This document shows, in pieces, positions 1 through 10,236 of a DNA stretch of 64,000 bases. Location of the stretch: positions 1,040,501-1,104,500 of the forward strand of contig JBAJFG010000479.1 of NCBI GenBank assembly GCA_037903475.1, in the 5' to 3' direction. Below the pieces are notes generated by a model, which worked only from the letters and a program-made list of their open reading frames with translations, was not told the origin of the DNA and did not search any database. Each line of letters starts with the position of its first letter. The first letter of the stretch is position 1. The DNA comes from Ancylostoma caninum (Eukaryota; Nematoda; Chromadorea; Rhabditida; Ancylostomatidae). The position numbers and the translations under genes are program-made.

Positions 1-634
1 CTTTATCAAATTGTTTGTGGTCACTACTAATTGGTTCATCAGAGCTCGATCAGGAAGAAACCTTTTTCGCATACGACATCACACCGCAGTTGAAGTCAGA
101 AAAAGAAGGCAAAACGTATTGCCGAGGGAAATAGGCTGGGCAGCTTGTCCCACCTACGGAAAAAGCAAAACAGAATTGAAAATGCGGTGTTCTTGTCGCA
201 CTTCATTCAAACCTTTGAGCTCCACTGTTCCAATAGATCTTCTCCACGGACGCGATAATAAAACTGCTGTATGCCGCTTTCTTCGAATAATAGAAACTAC
301 AAGCAAAACAAACATTTCACTCTTACCTTTGCTCCAAAACGCAAACACAGAGAAATCATGCACATTTACCCCCAAGCACAAACGCTATGACGAGATTCCT
401 TTCTTGTACTTATTTACGAATTTGTTACCAAACTTGGGTCATTTTTCGTAAATCGTAACTCGTAAAAAAATCGCCAGAATGGCCGTAAATCGTAATTACG
501 CACATCCCTCTTCAGGATATGTGTGGATATATTGGCACAACACGATACCAATGTGAGCGTCAACTGACTCCGACTTTGCGAATCTGAGCGTGCACAGCAG
601 CGCGATCGTGTTGCACGCTACAATCCTTATCTGG
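1..634. other. No gene seen; repeat-like DNA
   Basis: No exon or known domain is supported here. Positions 447-512 hold a degenerate CGTAAATCGTAA-type repeat ending in GCACATCCCT. It resembles the inner part of the small hAT-type element at 4648-4760 and may be a decayed relative. The open frames lack splice signals and any recognisable composition. Confidence 0.4.
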
Positions 635-895
635 TAGTGGCAGACGCAGGGGTGGGGGGCGCCCCCCCCCGAGAATGGGTCGGCAAATTTTTGGGATTAC
701 TTTACAATATAAATAAAAATCTTGTATTAGTTTATTTTCATTATTTATTTTAATATAATTTTCATTATTTATTTATTATTGTGATTAATATTTTTATTAA
801 TTTTATTTTCCGTCTGGGTCCCCAAGGCGGCGGAGACCCCACTTTTTTTCCTCACAACCCCCATTCGTTATACCCACATTCTGCGTCCGCCACTG
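635..895. mobile_element. hAT-type MITE, CAGTGGCGGACG family, copy 1
   Basis: A 261-bp element whose ends are complementary (TAGTGGCAGACGCAG against CTGCGTCCGCCACTG). It is flanked by a perfect 8-bp duplication, TTATCTGG, at 627-634 and 896-903. An 8-bp target duplication with CAG..CTG ends is typical of the hAT superfamily. The middle is AT-rich and non-coding, with a GC-rich patch near each end. Relatives lie at 4308-4573 and 44770-45035. Confidence 0.85.
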
Positions 896-952
896 TTATC
901 TGGTAGTATCGTAACAAATAATGGTAGTGAAATTTAGTGTTTTTCTAATATA

Positions 953-1107
953 CAGAAAACTCCAAACGTACGCAGACAAGAGTCGGGACCGCGGCGCGGC
1001 TCTCTTGCGCAGAGACGTAGGCGCTCAGCATGCAAAGCGCCCATGTCTCTGCTCAAGGGAGCCGCACCGCGATCCCGACCCTTGTCACACCCGTTTGGAG
1101 TTCCCTG
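953..1107. mobile_element. MITE with GGAACTCCAAACG ends, copy 1
   Basis: A 155-bp inverted-repeat element with ends CAGAAAACTCCAAACG and CGTTTGGAGTTCCCTG, flanked by TA at 951-952 and 1108-1109. The inner arms are also complementary (GGGACCGCGGCGCGGCTC against GAGCCGCACCGCGATCCC), so most of the element can fold into one hairpin. TA flanks suggest movement by a Tc1/mariner-type transposase. Relatives lie at 11205-11304, 20295-20450 and 22289-22461. Confidence 0.8.
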
Positions 1108-1497
1108 TAAATATGAAAAGAAAAACGCTGGACATAAATATGGTATATTATGGCAGTGCAAGACAGCGTCCTAGTCGGGTGCGCATTCGCGCTCAAATCA
1201 CTGCACGCTCAAATCTTTTTTAAAACTTTTTTTTCGCTTCTGTGAATACGACGAATAGAAACCTTTGAGGGTTTGACATTAAAAAATGTTGAACATGTCC
1301 TTCCATACTGCTCCTTCTTGGTTGTTTTTAGGATAATTTGTTTCTACCTCAACTATGGATGACTTTGTTTTCCGAACAAATGAGTCTTCTTGTTATTCCT
1401 AACATTTTTAAGAAAACAGATACGCCACATCTACTCTGTTGCTCAATTGGTACACCCCTGAAGTGTAAATAAACAAACAAATCCACCAGCTCCACCT

Positions 1498-1653
1498 TGG
1501 CCCCGGCACGAGGTCTTCTCCGGGTCAAAATCAAAACGAAGCCCACTTTGAAAAACCAAAATCTTACGGAGCCTCCTTTGAACATGCAAACGATGGAAAA
1601 CTCTAATCCACTTTACAAATCGGAGTTCCGGGGAACAGCTCGTGCCGGGGCAC
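1498..1653. mobile_element. Short TIR element with GCCCCGGCACGAG ends
   Basis: The left end TGGCCCCGGCACGAG and right end CTCGTGCCGGGGCACG form an inverted repeat about 156 bp apart, with more complementarity inward (TCTTCTCCGG against CCGGGGAACA). No coding capacity and no clear target duplication were seen. It lies just before the mariner remnant at 1673. Confidence 0.5.
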
Positions 1654-1672
1654 GATTTCATTGTTCAAACTA

Positions 1673-2937
1673 TTAAGTTGTTGCGAAATTAATTGCCGAA
1701 ATGGACACACCAGTTCAAAGTGTTGTAACTCGGCTCAAACACAACTTTTTTCATCAGTTTGGCAACCGTTCAATTCGCTAGGCCCTCCTCGACAATACAG
1801 CTGGGATTGCATGCTTCTGCAACTAAAGCTGAGGTCACAAGGATTCGCAAACTTTTGGAAGGCGATTTCAGCATGCTCCAGATCAGCAATCTGCCGCTGT
1901 CGGAGGATTGCATCTGGAGCTCTTAAAAAGGATATGCAGTAGGATAATGGTCTGAGGAATGAGGGCATTGAGTGAGAACCTCGATGCTTTACTGCATCTG
2001 TTTTTGCAGGGTGAATTTCGGAATGGGAGACTTAACGTTACCCTGGAGCAGGGAAAACCAGCTTTTGTTCACCACTGCCGATCATATCTATAGTATTTTT
2101 GAGGAAATTAACATGAAATTACAATGGCAGGACTCTGCTGTCCATGAATGACTAGGCTGGAGGAGGCTTCAATGGATCATACTCTTACAGCATCACCAGA
2201 TTCCTGACACAACCTCCCTGAGGTGAAGATCTTATTTTGAGAAACTCAGAGAAGGAAGGACGAGTCTACCGATACAAATTCACCCTTCTTCTTATAGTTC
2301 AGGAACAGAGCTCCTTCTGTAACTATTACGCGGTCTAGAAATGGGTAGTATTTGGGGCGAAAAATTAAGTTAGAAAGGATGTCACAGCGGGTGAGACGCT
2401 TGTCATTTGTTAGATCGTGGGGTGTATGCTTCAGCACCTTTCTTGCCATGTCGATTGAAGTCAAATGTTTTGAACCTGTAGTATAGTGAGCCCCCAACGT
2501 CCAAGTGGTTAGACCCGGTTTAGGTTCCACGACTGTTCTCAACGCTTGATCGTCATGGAAATGTGGTCACGACCATGGTTGTTTTGGGGATCAAATTCGA
2601 CGGAAGAAAAAATTGCGACCGAACAGCTCACTGCCCACTGGGAAGGCGACTCCAAGCAAAACAAAAGCAAGAATACCACTCACCTCCGACAAAGAATGAT
2701 CGGGTTTGAAGTCATTATCTACAATCACCCAAAAATCGCATCAGCTCATCATTTGTTCCCGACTTCATAAAAGCCCTTAGGAAAGAGCTAACCAGAATAT
2801 TCAAGCAGCATTCGAAAGAGGAGGAAAAGCTCTACCAGAAGCTCACATAAGTTGGGCTGAAGCTGCTCAAACACGGCAGAAAAGAAAAGTTTATTTGTAC
2901 GTACCCCGAAACGGCAATTAATTTCGCAACGACCTGA
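1673..2937 (-). mobile_element. Decayed mariner-family transposon
   Basis: The left end (TAAGTTGTTGCGAAATTAAT) and right end match as inverted repeats and are bounded by TA at 1671-1672 and 2938-2939. The length (about 1.27 kb) is normal for mariner. On the minus strand only broken pieces of transposase remain: a segment at 2246-2542 resembles the helix-turn-helix and HTPHDLT region of the copy at 5843-7154, but many frameshifts and stops intervene. This copy is more decayed than the second one and cannot encode an enzyme. Confidence 0.8.
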
Positions 2938-2939
2938 TA

Positions 2940-4307
2940 TAATCTGAGGAACGTAAAGATACAAAATTCTGAAGCAAAAAATAAAAAAAGGCACAAATTC
3001 GAAGAAAAACCTTTAATCCGAGAAAGAATGGACTAGGAAGTTGAGCAGATCGAAGGGCAATTCATACTAGATGCGTGCGTTTGAAGCGCGTGCGTCTATA
3101 TGATGAAGGATAGGGCCGGTCGCACCATTGACGCAGCTCAGGGGCACGCATTCACGGCAGCGCGAAGCCGTACGTTCTTTTCAATGAGGATGTATGATTC
3201 ATGCTGCGTTCACCGGTCTTCATGAGAAATCCTTCGCAAATGGATGCATGCGTCTGACGCACGCAGCTAGTACAAACCCTATAAATTACCCTTGAAACGG
3301 TCACTGGAACATGTGAGGATGAACAGGCACTTATTATGAGGCAAAACGCGTTGAAACTAGTCCGCGGCGTCGTTCGATTGGAGCACATATTCTACGGGCT
3401 TGGACTCCCTAGGATTCCAAGGATTCCTGCGCAGCTTAAACGCAACGGAATGAATAGCATTCTTCAATAGCAGAAGAACTTAGGGATTACTACTAGTGTT
3501 TGCTAAGAATGACCAAAACTTATGTAAACTAAAAAAGTGTATGCTCCCTATGCATGATAACCACTAGTTAGCAACACCTCAAGGACTCTTAAGACATCCA
3601 CACTTCATGGATCGCATCCATCAGGTGCTTGAATGATGAAGCGGACCCTACAGAAAGTGTATGATGAGAAAGTCCAAAAATTATGTAAGCTGAAAAAGTG
3701 TGTTCATGAAGTGGGTTAGGTCGACCTGGGAGACCTGGAGGGCGAGCAGAGGTCTCCCCGCATATATTCTTTGCGCCGTACATCGGTTCTAGCAATACTG
3801 AGCATATAGTTTCAATACTCTCTTAGATCTCCACAAACTCCAATTTTCAAGGTCAATCTTAAAGTCTGGACTTCACAGCAGTTCCTTGAAATTTCCGGAG
3901 AAAGCGTTTTTTGCGCATCTTTCGTGCGGTACATAAGCTTTTACCATCTGTTCGGACACTTGTGGTACTCCCTTGGTTCTTATGTCAGTGAAGATATCAA
4001 GTCATTTGGTTGCGTTTAGACTGCGCGGGAATCCTCAGAATCCTATATGTGCTATAAGAATATGTGCTCCAATAGGAATACTTGAACCATAAGAACCACG
4101 AGAAGCCTCCTTGCAAGCCGCTTTTCGACCTCAGTCGCCCCTACGGCGCCGCTCAAAGCAAGAGCAGCCTCTCCACGCTCAATGAGTCAGTCACTTGACT
4201 TATTTAATACCCCTATCTCGCCTGATGAACGTGATGCCTTTCTTAGAAGTAACAAAACCACAACTTTTTTCTTCGGGGCTCCGCCCCGGACCCTAGTACG
4301 AAGCCCT
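2940..4307. other. No gene seen
   Basis: I find no supported exon. Two short segments around 3490-3550 and 3650-3710 are diverged direct repeats sharing AAAGTGTATG and TTATGTAA(G/A)CT(G/A)AAAAAGTGTG. An open frame on the minus strand at 3152-3388 lacks splice context or a recognisable domain. Confidence 0.35.
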
Positions 4308-4573
4308 AAGTGGCGGACGCATGGGGCGCCCACCCCCTCCCCGAGGATTGGTCGCCAAATTTTCGAAATTACTTTACGGTACAAATAAAAATCTTGTATT
4401 AGTTTATTTTTAATTGTTTGTTTTTATTATTTTAATATAATTTTTATTATTTATTTATTATTATAATTAATATTTTTTATTAATTTTATTTTCCGTCTGG
4501 GTCCCCAAAACAGCAGAGACCCCACTTTTTTTCCACGTCCCCCCTTCCCGCCCACTTTCTGCGTCCGCCACTG
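4308..4573. mobile_element. hAT-type MITE, CAGTGGCGGACG family, copy 2
   Basis: A 266-bp element running from AAGTGGCGGACGCA to TGCGTCCGCCACTG, flanked by GAAGCCCT at 4300-4307 and GAAGCCCC at 4574-4581 (7 of 8 matching). The interior is closely similar to copy 1, including the AT-rich core and the CCGTCTGGGTCCCCAA segment. Confidence 0.85.
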
Positions 4574-4647
4574 GAAGCCCCCTTTGCTTTTCGGCCCTTT
4601 TACAAAGCCCAGCTTGCCCACGGGAAGACCTGTGCTGTGGTCTGGAC

Positions 4648-4760
4648 CAGGGATGCGCGGAAGTAAAATTTTAAGTCCCATAAAACGAAAAACGGAAGGC
4701 CAAAAATGGGCGGAAAACGGAAAGCGTGAAACGTAAAACGGAAAATTCCGCACACCCCTG
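4648..4760. mobile_element. Tiny hAT-type MITE (113 bp)
   Basis: The ends CAGGGATGCGCGGAA and TTCCGCACACCCCTG are flanked by a perfect 8-bp duplication, GTCTGGAC, at 4640-4647 and 4761-4768. The interior is built from short AAAACGGAA-type units. The terminal CAG..CTG and 8-bp duplication fit the hAT superfamily. It is far too small to encode anything. Confidence 0.85.
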
Positions 4761-5842
4761 GTCTGGACCGATGTTCGCTGCGGCTCATACTGACCAATTA
4801 ATGACGGAGACAAACGATATCTCCGTCATCTCTGATAGAGATATCCAACCAGTTTGTTGTCATTACCCCAAGTCTTTCCTTTGATCAGATCACTAACATC
4901 AACTGATGCCGACATGTTTCTGCACACGCTCTCGTATTCCCTGAACATGAGACGCAGAGAAAAGCACGCGTCCATTATTAAAAAATTTACTGGATGGTTA
5001 TTTTTAGACTGGAGATATGCGGTGGGCGACGACGAAGTAAAACGAGCGCATATGGAAGTGAGTTCTATGAGGACTCGACGAGCTTCGGTATATAGCCCGC
5101 TTTCTCGGCCTGGCAGCCGCGCGTCGCGGCCTTTCGCAACAGAGCACGTCCTTGTCCTTTCTCCTCACTCTTTCATGTTTGATAATGGAATAGTTTGCTA
5201 AGGAGCTACTCTTCGGATGAACTTTTGTTACGTTTTCTCAAAAACTGATAGTTCGTTGTTGGAACTATCACTGCTTGCTTCTTGGTGGAAGCGTGCAAGG
5301 AGCTACTCTTCGAATGAACTCTCTGCGCTAATGAAAGGGGTGAATGCGGACTAATAGGTGTTGTGACATGTTGTACACCTTGGAGAGCAGCTCTAGCAGT
5401 TCATCTTTCTTTATCCATAGTTGCCGAAGTATCACATCTCATTCCTGTTCCTGAGGGGCACATCTCGCTCTATATGCTGGAGGTATCAAGATATCTTAGG
5501 CATTCTCGCCATAAAATTTCTAGTGGAACTACTCACTCTCTACCATAACTATGGCGAACTCTTGAGAAATGATATGACTAAGTAACGAAGAAGCAATCAG
5601 TGATTATGCTTTAGTCAGCTTTTGAAGAAATAATGACTGTTTAGTTTTCAAGTACAAGTTCACAGCTCATAAACTCGCAAAGATCATGAATTGAAGTTTA
5701 TACACGGTGTTTTGATCAGTGTCGCTTTGGCAAACAATTGCAAGCTTTGATTTCAGTACATTTATTGCATCTCCAATATGTATATTTACTGTATTTTTGA
5801 GAGGAATAAGGAGGACGAGGACCTTCCCTATAATCCAACGTA
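4761..5842. other. No gene seen; short direct repeats
   Basis: No supported exon. A direct repeat of AAGGAGCTACTCTTCG(G/A)ATG occurs at about 5201 and 5298. A small hairpin (GATAGTTC/GAACTATC) lies near 5247-5270. A segment at about 5060-5150 is an inverted, diverged match to 8335-8430, which suggests a shared unclassified repeat. Confidence 0.35.
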
Positions 5843-7154
5843 TCAGGTTGTTGCGAAATTAATTGCCGAAATAGACAGCCCAGTTCAAAATGCTGTAACT
5901 CTGTTCAAACTCAACTTTATTTATCAAAATAAAATCCTTCAGATTCTACACATCTCTGCCAACGATCCGGTAATTCACTTATACCTTTATAGTAGAAAGT
6001 GAGATCACAAGATTTTGAGAACTCTTGGAAGGCAATTTCAACATGCTCCAAATCAGGAAACTGCTGCTGACGCAGGTTTGTTTCGAGAGCCCGGAAAAAG
6101 TGATAGTCTTTAGGGGAGAGGTCTGGAGAGTAAGGTGGGTGAGGGAGAACCTCGATGCCTAACTGCGTCAGTTTTTGCCGGGTGAGTTTGCAGTGTGAAG
6201 CCTTGCTTTTGCTGGAGCAGGAGAGGCCCACCTCTGTTTACCACTGCCGGCCACATTTGTCGCAACTTTTCATACATCAGGTCTAAGTCACAACAGTAAG
6301 ACTCGTAACAGCCTGACCAGGTTGCAGAAGGCTATAATGAATAGCATCCTTACAACACCACCAAAATGTCAACATAACCTTTCTAGGGTGAAGATCTGGT
6401 TTAGGGAAGCTTGGAGGGGTAGAGAAGTTGTCTACCCATACATAACCACGTTTCTTATTATCAAATAGAAGCCCTTTTTCATCTACAGTTATTAAACGGT
6501 CAAGAAATGGCTCGTTTTTCTGGCGAACGAGGAGGTTAGAACAGATCTCGTAGCGGGTGGATTGCTGGTCATCGGTCAGATCATGGGGTGTCCACTTTTG
6601 CATTTTTCTCACCATGCCAATGGAGGCCAAATGTTTTGAAACTGTAGCATAGTGAACCCCCAGGCCTGCCGCCAACGTACGAGTAGTAGTATCGCGTTTC
6701 GCTTCCACTCAGTGCTTGGTCGTCCAGCGACATCCTTCGACCACTGCTCTCAGTGCTTGATCGTCCAGCGACATCCTTCGACCACGACCGGGTTTATCTT
6801 CGAGATCAAAATCGCCGGAAGAGAATTTTGCGAACCAGCACCTCACTGTCCTTTCGGAAGAGAGTCCGTGCCAAAAGCAAGCGCTATATTACGGGCTGCT
6901 TCCGCTGCAGAATGGCTGAGTTTGAACTCGTACAACATGATCACTCGAAAATAGCGTCGGCTCACCATTTTTCGCGATCCTATAAAAAAGTCCAGGGAAG
7001 AGCTAGCCAGATTATTGAAGAAGCATCTGAAAGAGCAGAACAAACCCTACCAGGAGCTAGCACAAGTTGTCTTGAAATTGTTGAATTGGGCAAGAAAAGT
7101 TTTTTTTTTTTTCAAGCATATCGTGAAACGGCAACTATTTTCGCAACAACCTAA
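5843..7154 (-). mobile_element. Near full-length mariner transposon, transposase broken
   Basis: A 1312-bp element bounded by TA (5841-5842, 7155-7156) with matching ends that share AGGTTGTTGCGAAA. On the minus strand, transposase pieces occur in the expected order: the N-terminal segment with MLYEFKLSHSAAEAARNIAL (7043-6843), a helix-turn-helix and linker with HTPHDL-like WTPHDLTDD, the LDRLITVDEK region with the first catalytic Asp, and HPRKVMLTFWW (6708-6283). The C-terminal HPPYSPDLSPKDYHFF with the third Asp follows (6231-5917). The expected second-Asp motif (HDNARPH) is not readable in frame. Several frameshifts make this an inactive copy. Confidence 0.9.
5917..7043 (-). pseudogene. Mariner transposase pseudogene
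   Basis: Remains of a DD34D transposase of the kind that cuts and pastes mariner elements at TA. The coding sequence is split over at least three frames (7043-6843, 6708-6283, 6231-5917). The first (LITVDEK) and third (SPKDYH) acidic catalytic positions are visible and the second is lost in a damaged stretch around 6220-6290. A G/T-rich junction at 6715-6790 contains a short direct repeat of AGTGCTTG(G/A)TCGTCCAGCGAC, which suggests a small local duplication. The family assignment is firm; no activity is expected. Confidence 0.85.
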
Positions 7155-7369
7155 TAGAACACTCGTTTGCGGCGACTAGTATTTGGAAATGATGAGGAGA
7201 ACGAGTACTGTTTAGAAAGCAAAACAAAGCATCCATTAAAGCGGAACTTCTCGTACACTCTGCCTTGAACAATCACATTTCTAATATAGTAGTGTACTAT
7301 TCTACATTTGTAGTCTGAAACGTCATGTGGGAAACTTAAAACACAGAGATTAGGTAGGATTATAAAGTA

Positions 7370-8205
7370 CTAGACGGTGTACCCGGCTTCGCTCGGGTGT
7401 TCAACTTCTCCCGGTCATTTAAGGCTGATAGCAACACTTGTTGAACCAAAAAATCTTTGCTGAACCAAAAAATCCTTTGCACATAATTTGATGATCGGCT
7501 GAAGTGACCCCTCTTCACTCGGGTCTTCTATTCCTCACGACTATTTGAAGCTGATGCCAGCATTTGTTCAGCCAAAAGAATCCTATCGAGATATTCATCA
7601 TTTGGTGATCAGCTTAAGTGACAATTCTTCATCCCGTCCCTTCCCTCAGAAAATGGGGTGAAGTTGCTCGACTGGTAAATAAATCCTTCTAAAATGCTTG
7701 CCTTACCAACGTTCAGCGTTTCAGAAAATCTCAGAAGGCACGTTTTCACCAACCCGTGTGCAAGAATGCCGAAAAATCAATAAAAGCAATAAATCGATAA
7801 TTTGGTGCAAAATGGTTGTCATATTCGTGTTCAGCGTATTGAAATACCCCAGTAGACATGTCTTTATCACCCCATGATCAAAAAAAAGAGAAAAATCAAT
7901 AAAATCAATAAATCGATAATGTGGCGCAACATGGTTGGCATATTCGTGTCCAGCGTATTGAACTACCCCAATGGACGTGTCTTTACCACCCGATGGGCAA
8001 AAATAGAGAAAAATCAATAAAATCAATAAATCGATTATGTGGCGCAAAAGGGTTATCATATTCGTGTTCAGCGTATTGAGGAACCTCAGTAGGCATGTTC
8101 TCGCCAGTCCCTGGGCAAAAACAGCGAAAAATCAATAAAATCGACATAATCGATAAATCAATCGATAATCCCAGGTGCAAAGTAGCCTATAACCTCCGCC
8201 GGTCC
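7370..8205 (-). mobile_element. Small Helitron-like element with about 116-bp repeats, copy 1
   Basis: Read on the minus strand, the element ends in a GC hairpin (ACCCGAGCGAAGCCGGGT), a 7-nt spacer ACACCGT, then CTAG followed by T (7370-7373). This is the Helitron 3' signature (hairpin, short spacer, CTRR, insertion between A and T). About four diverged copies of a unit with CGATAA, GGTTGTCATATTCGTGTTCAGCG and CAATAAAATC motifs occupy 7733-8170. The 5' limit near 8205 is inferred from where similarity with the copies in the larger elements stops. No replicase/helicase is present, so it is non-autonomous. Confidence 0.65.
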
Positions 8206-8334
8206 TTGATGGACCAGCATGCAAAATTTGGTTCGGATCGGACAATTTTCCGCGATTTCTATTCCGAACATACATACAAACACACAAACTTTTACTTTTA
8301 TATATACAGATCTGCGAAAGTGGAAGCGCTATGC

Positions 8335-8430
8335 TGCAAAGAGCCGCAACGCGCGGGGTCCGCGTGCGTGTGCCAGGCAGAGAAAGCGGACCATACACCG
8401 GAGCTCGGACTCGAGAATCATGAAGCACCG
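8335..8430. repeat. Unclassified dispersed repeat
   Basis: A GC-rich stretch containing CGCGCGGGGTCCGCG and GCCAGGCAGAGAAAGCGG that matches 5060-5150 in opposite orientation with divergence. No ends or target duplication are clear. Confidence 0.35.
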
Positions 8431-8622
8431 CGCCGCTCGCGCTGGAATCTTTGCCGTAGAAGCAAGTCATAGAGTTTTCTTGACAGTTTTTCATCTTCCT
8501 TGATGTCAGCTGTCAAGTGAACCCTATGATTTGCTATCATGACTATGATTCCAGCACAGACGGTAGAGCTGAGTCCTGAGTCCACAAAAAAAGGCACTTC
8601 CATCGACGTTCACTCTAACACT

Positions 8623-8879
8623 GCCGCTATAGTCCTCGAGGACTGTAGCACCTTGCGTCGCCGTCGCTGGCAACTGTGACACCGGTGCGCATTGATTGTG
8701 GGTGGGGCGTCGCGGCGGCCGCTATCGCCGGCGACTGACGATCGCCAACATCGGCGGCCGCCAATGTTGGCGAATGCGGCTTCGGGGCAAACCGAATGTG
8801 AGCCGTCGCTAACATTGGCGTCCGCCGTCGCCGGCGACGGCGAACCAAGGTGCTATACTCCTCGAGAAGTATAGCGGCT
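8623..8879. mobile_element. GC-rich TIR element with ATAGCGGC ends
   Basis: An inverted repeat of about 45 bp: the left end GCCGCTATAGTCCTCGAGGA matches the right end (TAGCCGCTATACTTCTCGAG when complemented), and GTAGCACCTTG continues inward on both sides. The 257-bp interior is GC-rich, with repeated CGCCGGCGAC and AACATTGGCG words on both strands. No coding content is supported and no target duplication is obvious. Confidence 0.65.
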
Positions 8880-9783
8880 ACCTAAATGATGAAGTGTATC
8901 GCAAAACATGCTCAAAAAATGAAAAAAAAATAAAAGAACCCACATATTCATAATTTCCCACCTAGTGGTTGTACACTTCATCACTACAGGCTCTAGCCAT
9001 AGTTCAAGAGGAGTATATGTATGAGAAGTTAGTTCATGTACATTTAAAACCCACATGGTCTGCTGTTCTTCGACGACACAGTCAAATTGCTAAGGTATCG
9101 ATGTAGCAGTTCGAGCTAGGATACGAATTTGACAAAAGCGGAGTCCAGATTTTTTCGGGTTTTTTTTTTTTGCAACTTAGTACAAAAGTGGTACGTTACT
9201 GCAGAATTCGTCCTTTCTAGGAGACGTCCCTAAAGCCGCTCTACACCTTCCACTTAGCATTGCAACAATCGTACGACGTTTTCTCAAGCGACTGCAATTT
9301 ATTCACCTTTCTGATGGTACGAAATTTTCGGAGGATATTAGGAATGAGAAATTTTGTAGCTAAACGTTCAACTTCTAGGACGTGTGGAGAACTAAGTCGG
9401 TGCTGAGGATATAGGTCGCATTTCCCAAGACGCTTTCTAGTGTCTAGCAATAGCTATCCAGCACTCCGAGGGCTTGCGTTTAGATTACTTGTAGATACAG
9501 CACAAATATGTATGGCTTGTTCGCCAACAGCAACGGGCAAAAGAGGACACAAATAATTGAATAAATAAATAATTGGATCCAATACTCGAAAAATTTCATT
9601 GGATGGAGCGCAAGAGCTCCACGACCGAATATCATAGTGAATCTACATATTAACAAAAATGAGGGAAGTTAAGAATTCCAAAAACGCTTGTAGGTCACGT
9701 CAGGACAAAGCAAAACGAACGCGAACGCTTGCAGAAAAGCGTGGTAAAACCCCCTAAACATCAATCCAGTATGCTGAACTTGC
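8880..9783. other. No further NOP58 exons seen; gene-poor
   Basis: This stretch should hold downstream exons if the NOP58 homologue were complete, yet no conserved NOP58 sequence is readable on the minus strand. A minus-strand open frame (9450-9241) has no recognisable motif. Confidence 0.4.
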
Positions 9784-10214
9784 CTTGATCAAATTCCCTA
9801 GCTTTGCATCGCCAACAGCTAGCTGTTCGTTCTCATCGACTTTTCCTTTTAGAAGCTTCTTCAGCGTTTTGTTCATTTTCCCTTCATGAAGAGAACTTGT
9901 GCATTCGACAGCATCTGCCGTGCTCTTGAACTTTTTGAAAGCAACAAGTTGTAGACTGAAATACAGTGCAATCGTTCTCAGAAACTATCAGTGAATTCAT
10001 TTCTCTTTCTCGAATTTGTGTGTGACTTCTGTGGATTACATTCTACTGAATATCTTGAAATGCGAATTCAGTTTCGTAAAATGTGCACTCACTTCTCTTG
10101 GGCCTTCTCTGCGGTACTAAACTCGTCAAAAATATTATCCACATTTTTCAGTTTTTTCTCATTTTGAAGTTTGAACATTGCATAGCCAGCAGCGGTCTCG
10201 AATAACACCAGCAT
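9784..10214 (-). CDS. nol-5: NOP58 / NOL-5 homologue, first two coding exons only
   Basis: NOP58 is a core protein of box C/D snoRNPs, which guide 2'-O-methylation of rRNA in the nucleolus. Exon 1 (10214-10093, 40 codons plus 2 nt) begins MLVLFETAAGYAMFKL, the hallmark N-terminus of NOP58, and includes EKKLKNVDNIFDEF. After an intron of about 137 bp, exon 2 (9955-9784) joins in phase and reads LVAFKKFKSTADA, then LAVGDAKLGNLIK, matching the NOP58 N-terminal domain. An acceptor-like TTGTCCTTTCAG ends 7 nt before the ATG, fitting trans-splicing. The donor after exon 2 reads AAG/gcaag, a non-canonical GC donor. Together they give 98 intact codons of a protein normally near 500. The Nop domain and the Lys-rich tail are not seen within the next 9 kb, so this is a fragment or the 5' end of a disrupted locus. 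Confidence 0.85.
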
Positions 10215-10221
10215 TTTGACC

Positions 10222-10236
10222 CTGAAAGGACAAAAG
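10222..10236 (-). promoter_or_regulatory. Likely spliced-leader acceptor before nol-5
   Basis: On the minus strand the sequence TTTTGTCCTTTCAG immediately precedes a 7-nt leader and the ATG. A pyrimidine-rich 3' splice site this close to a start codon is characteristic of nematode trans-splicing. No partner donor is needed or seen. Confidence 0.5.
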
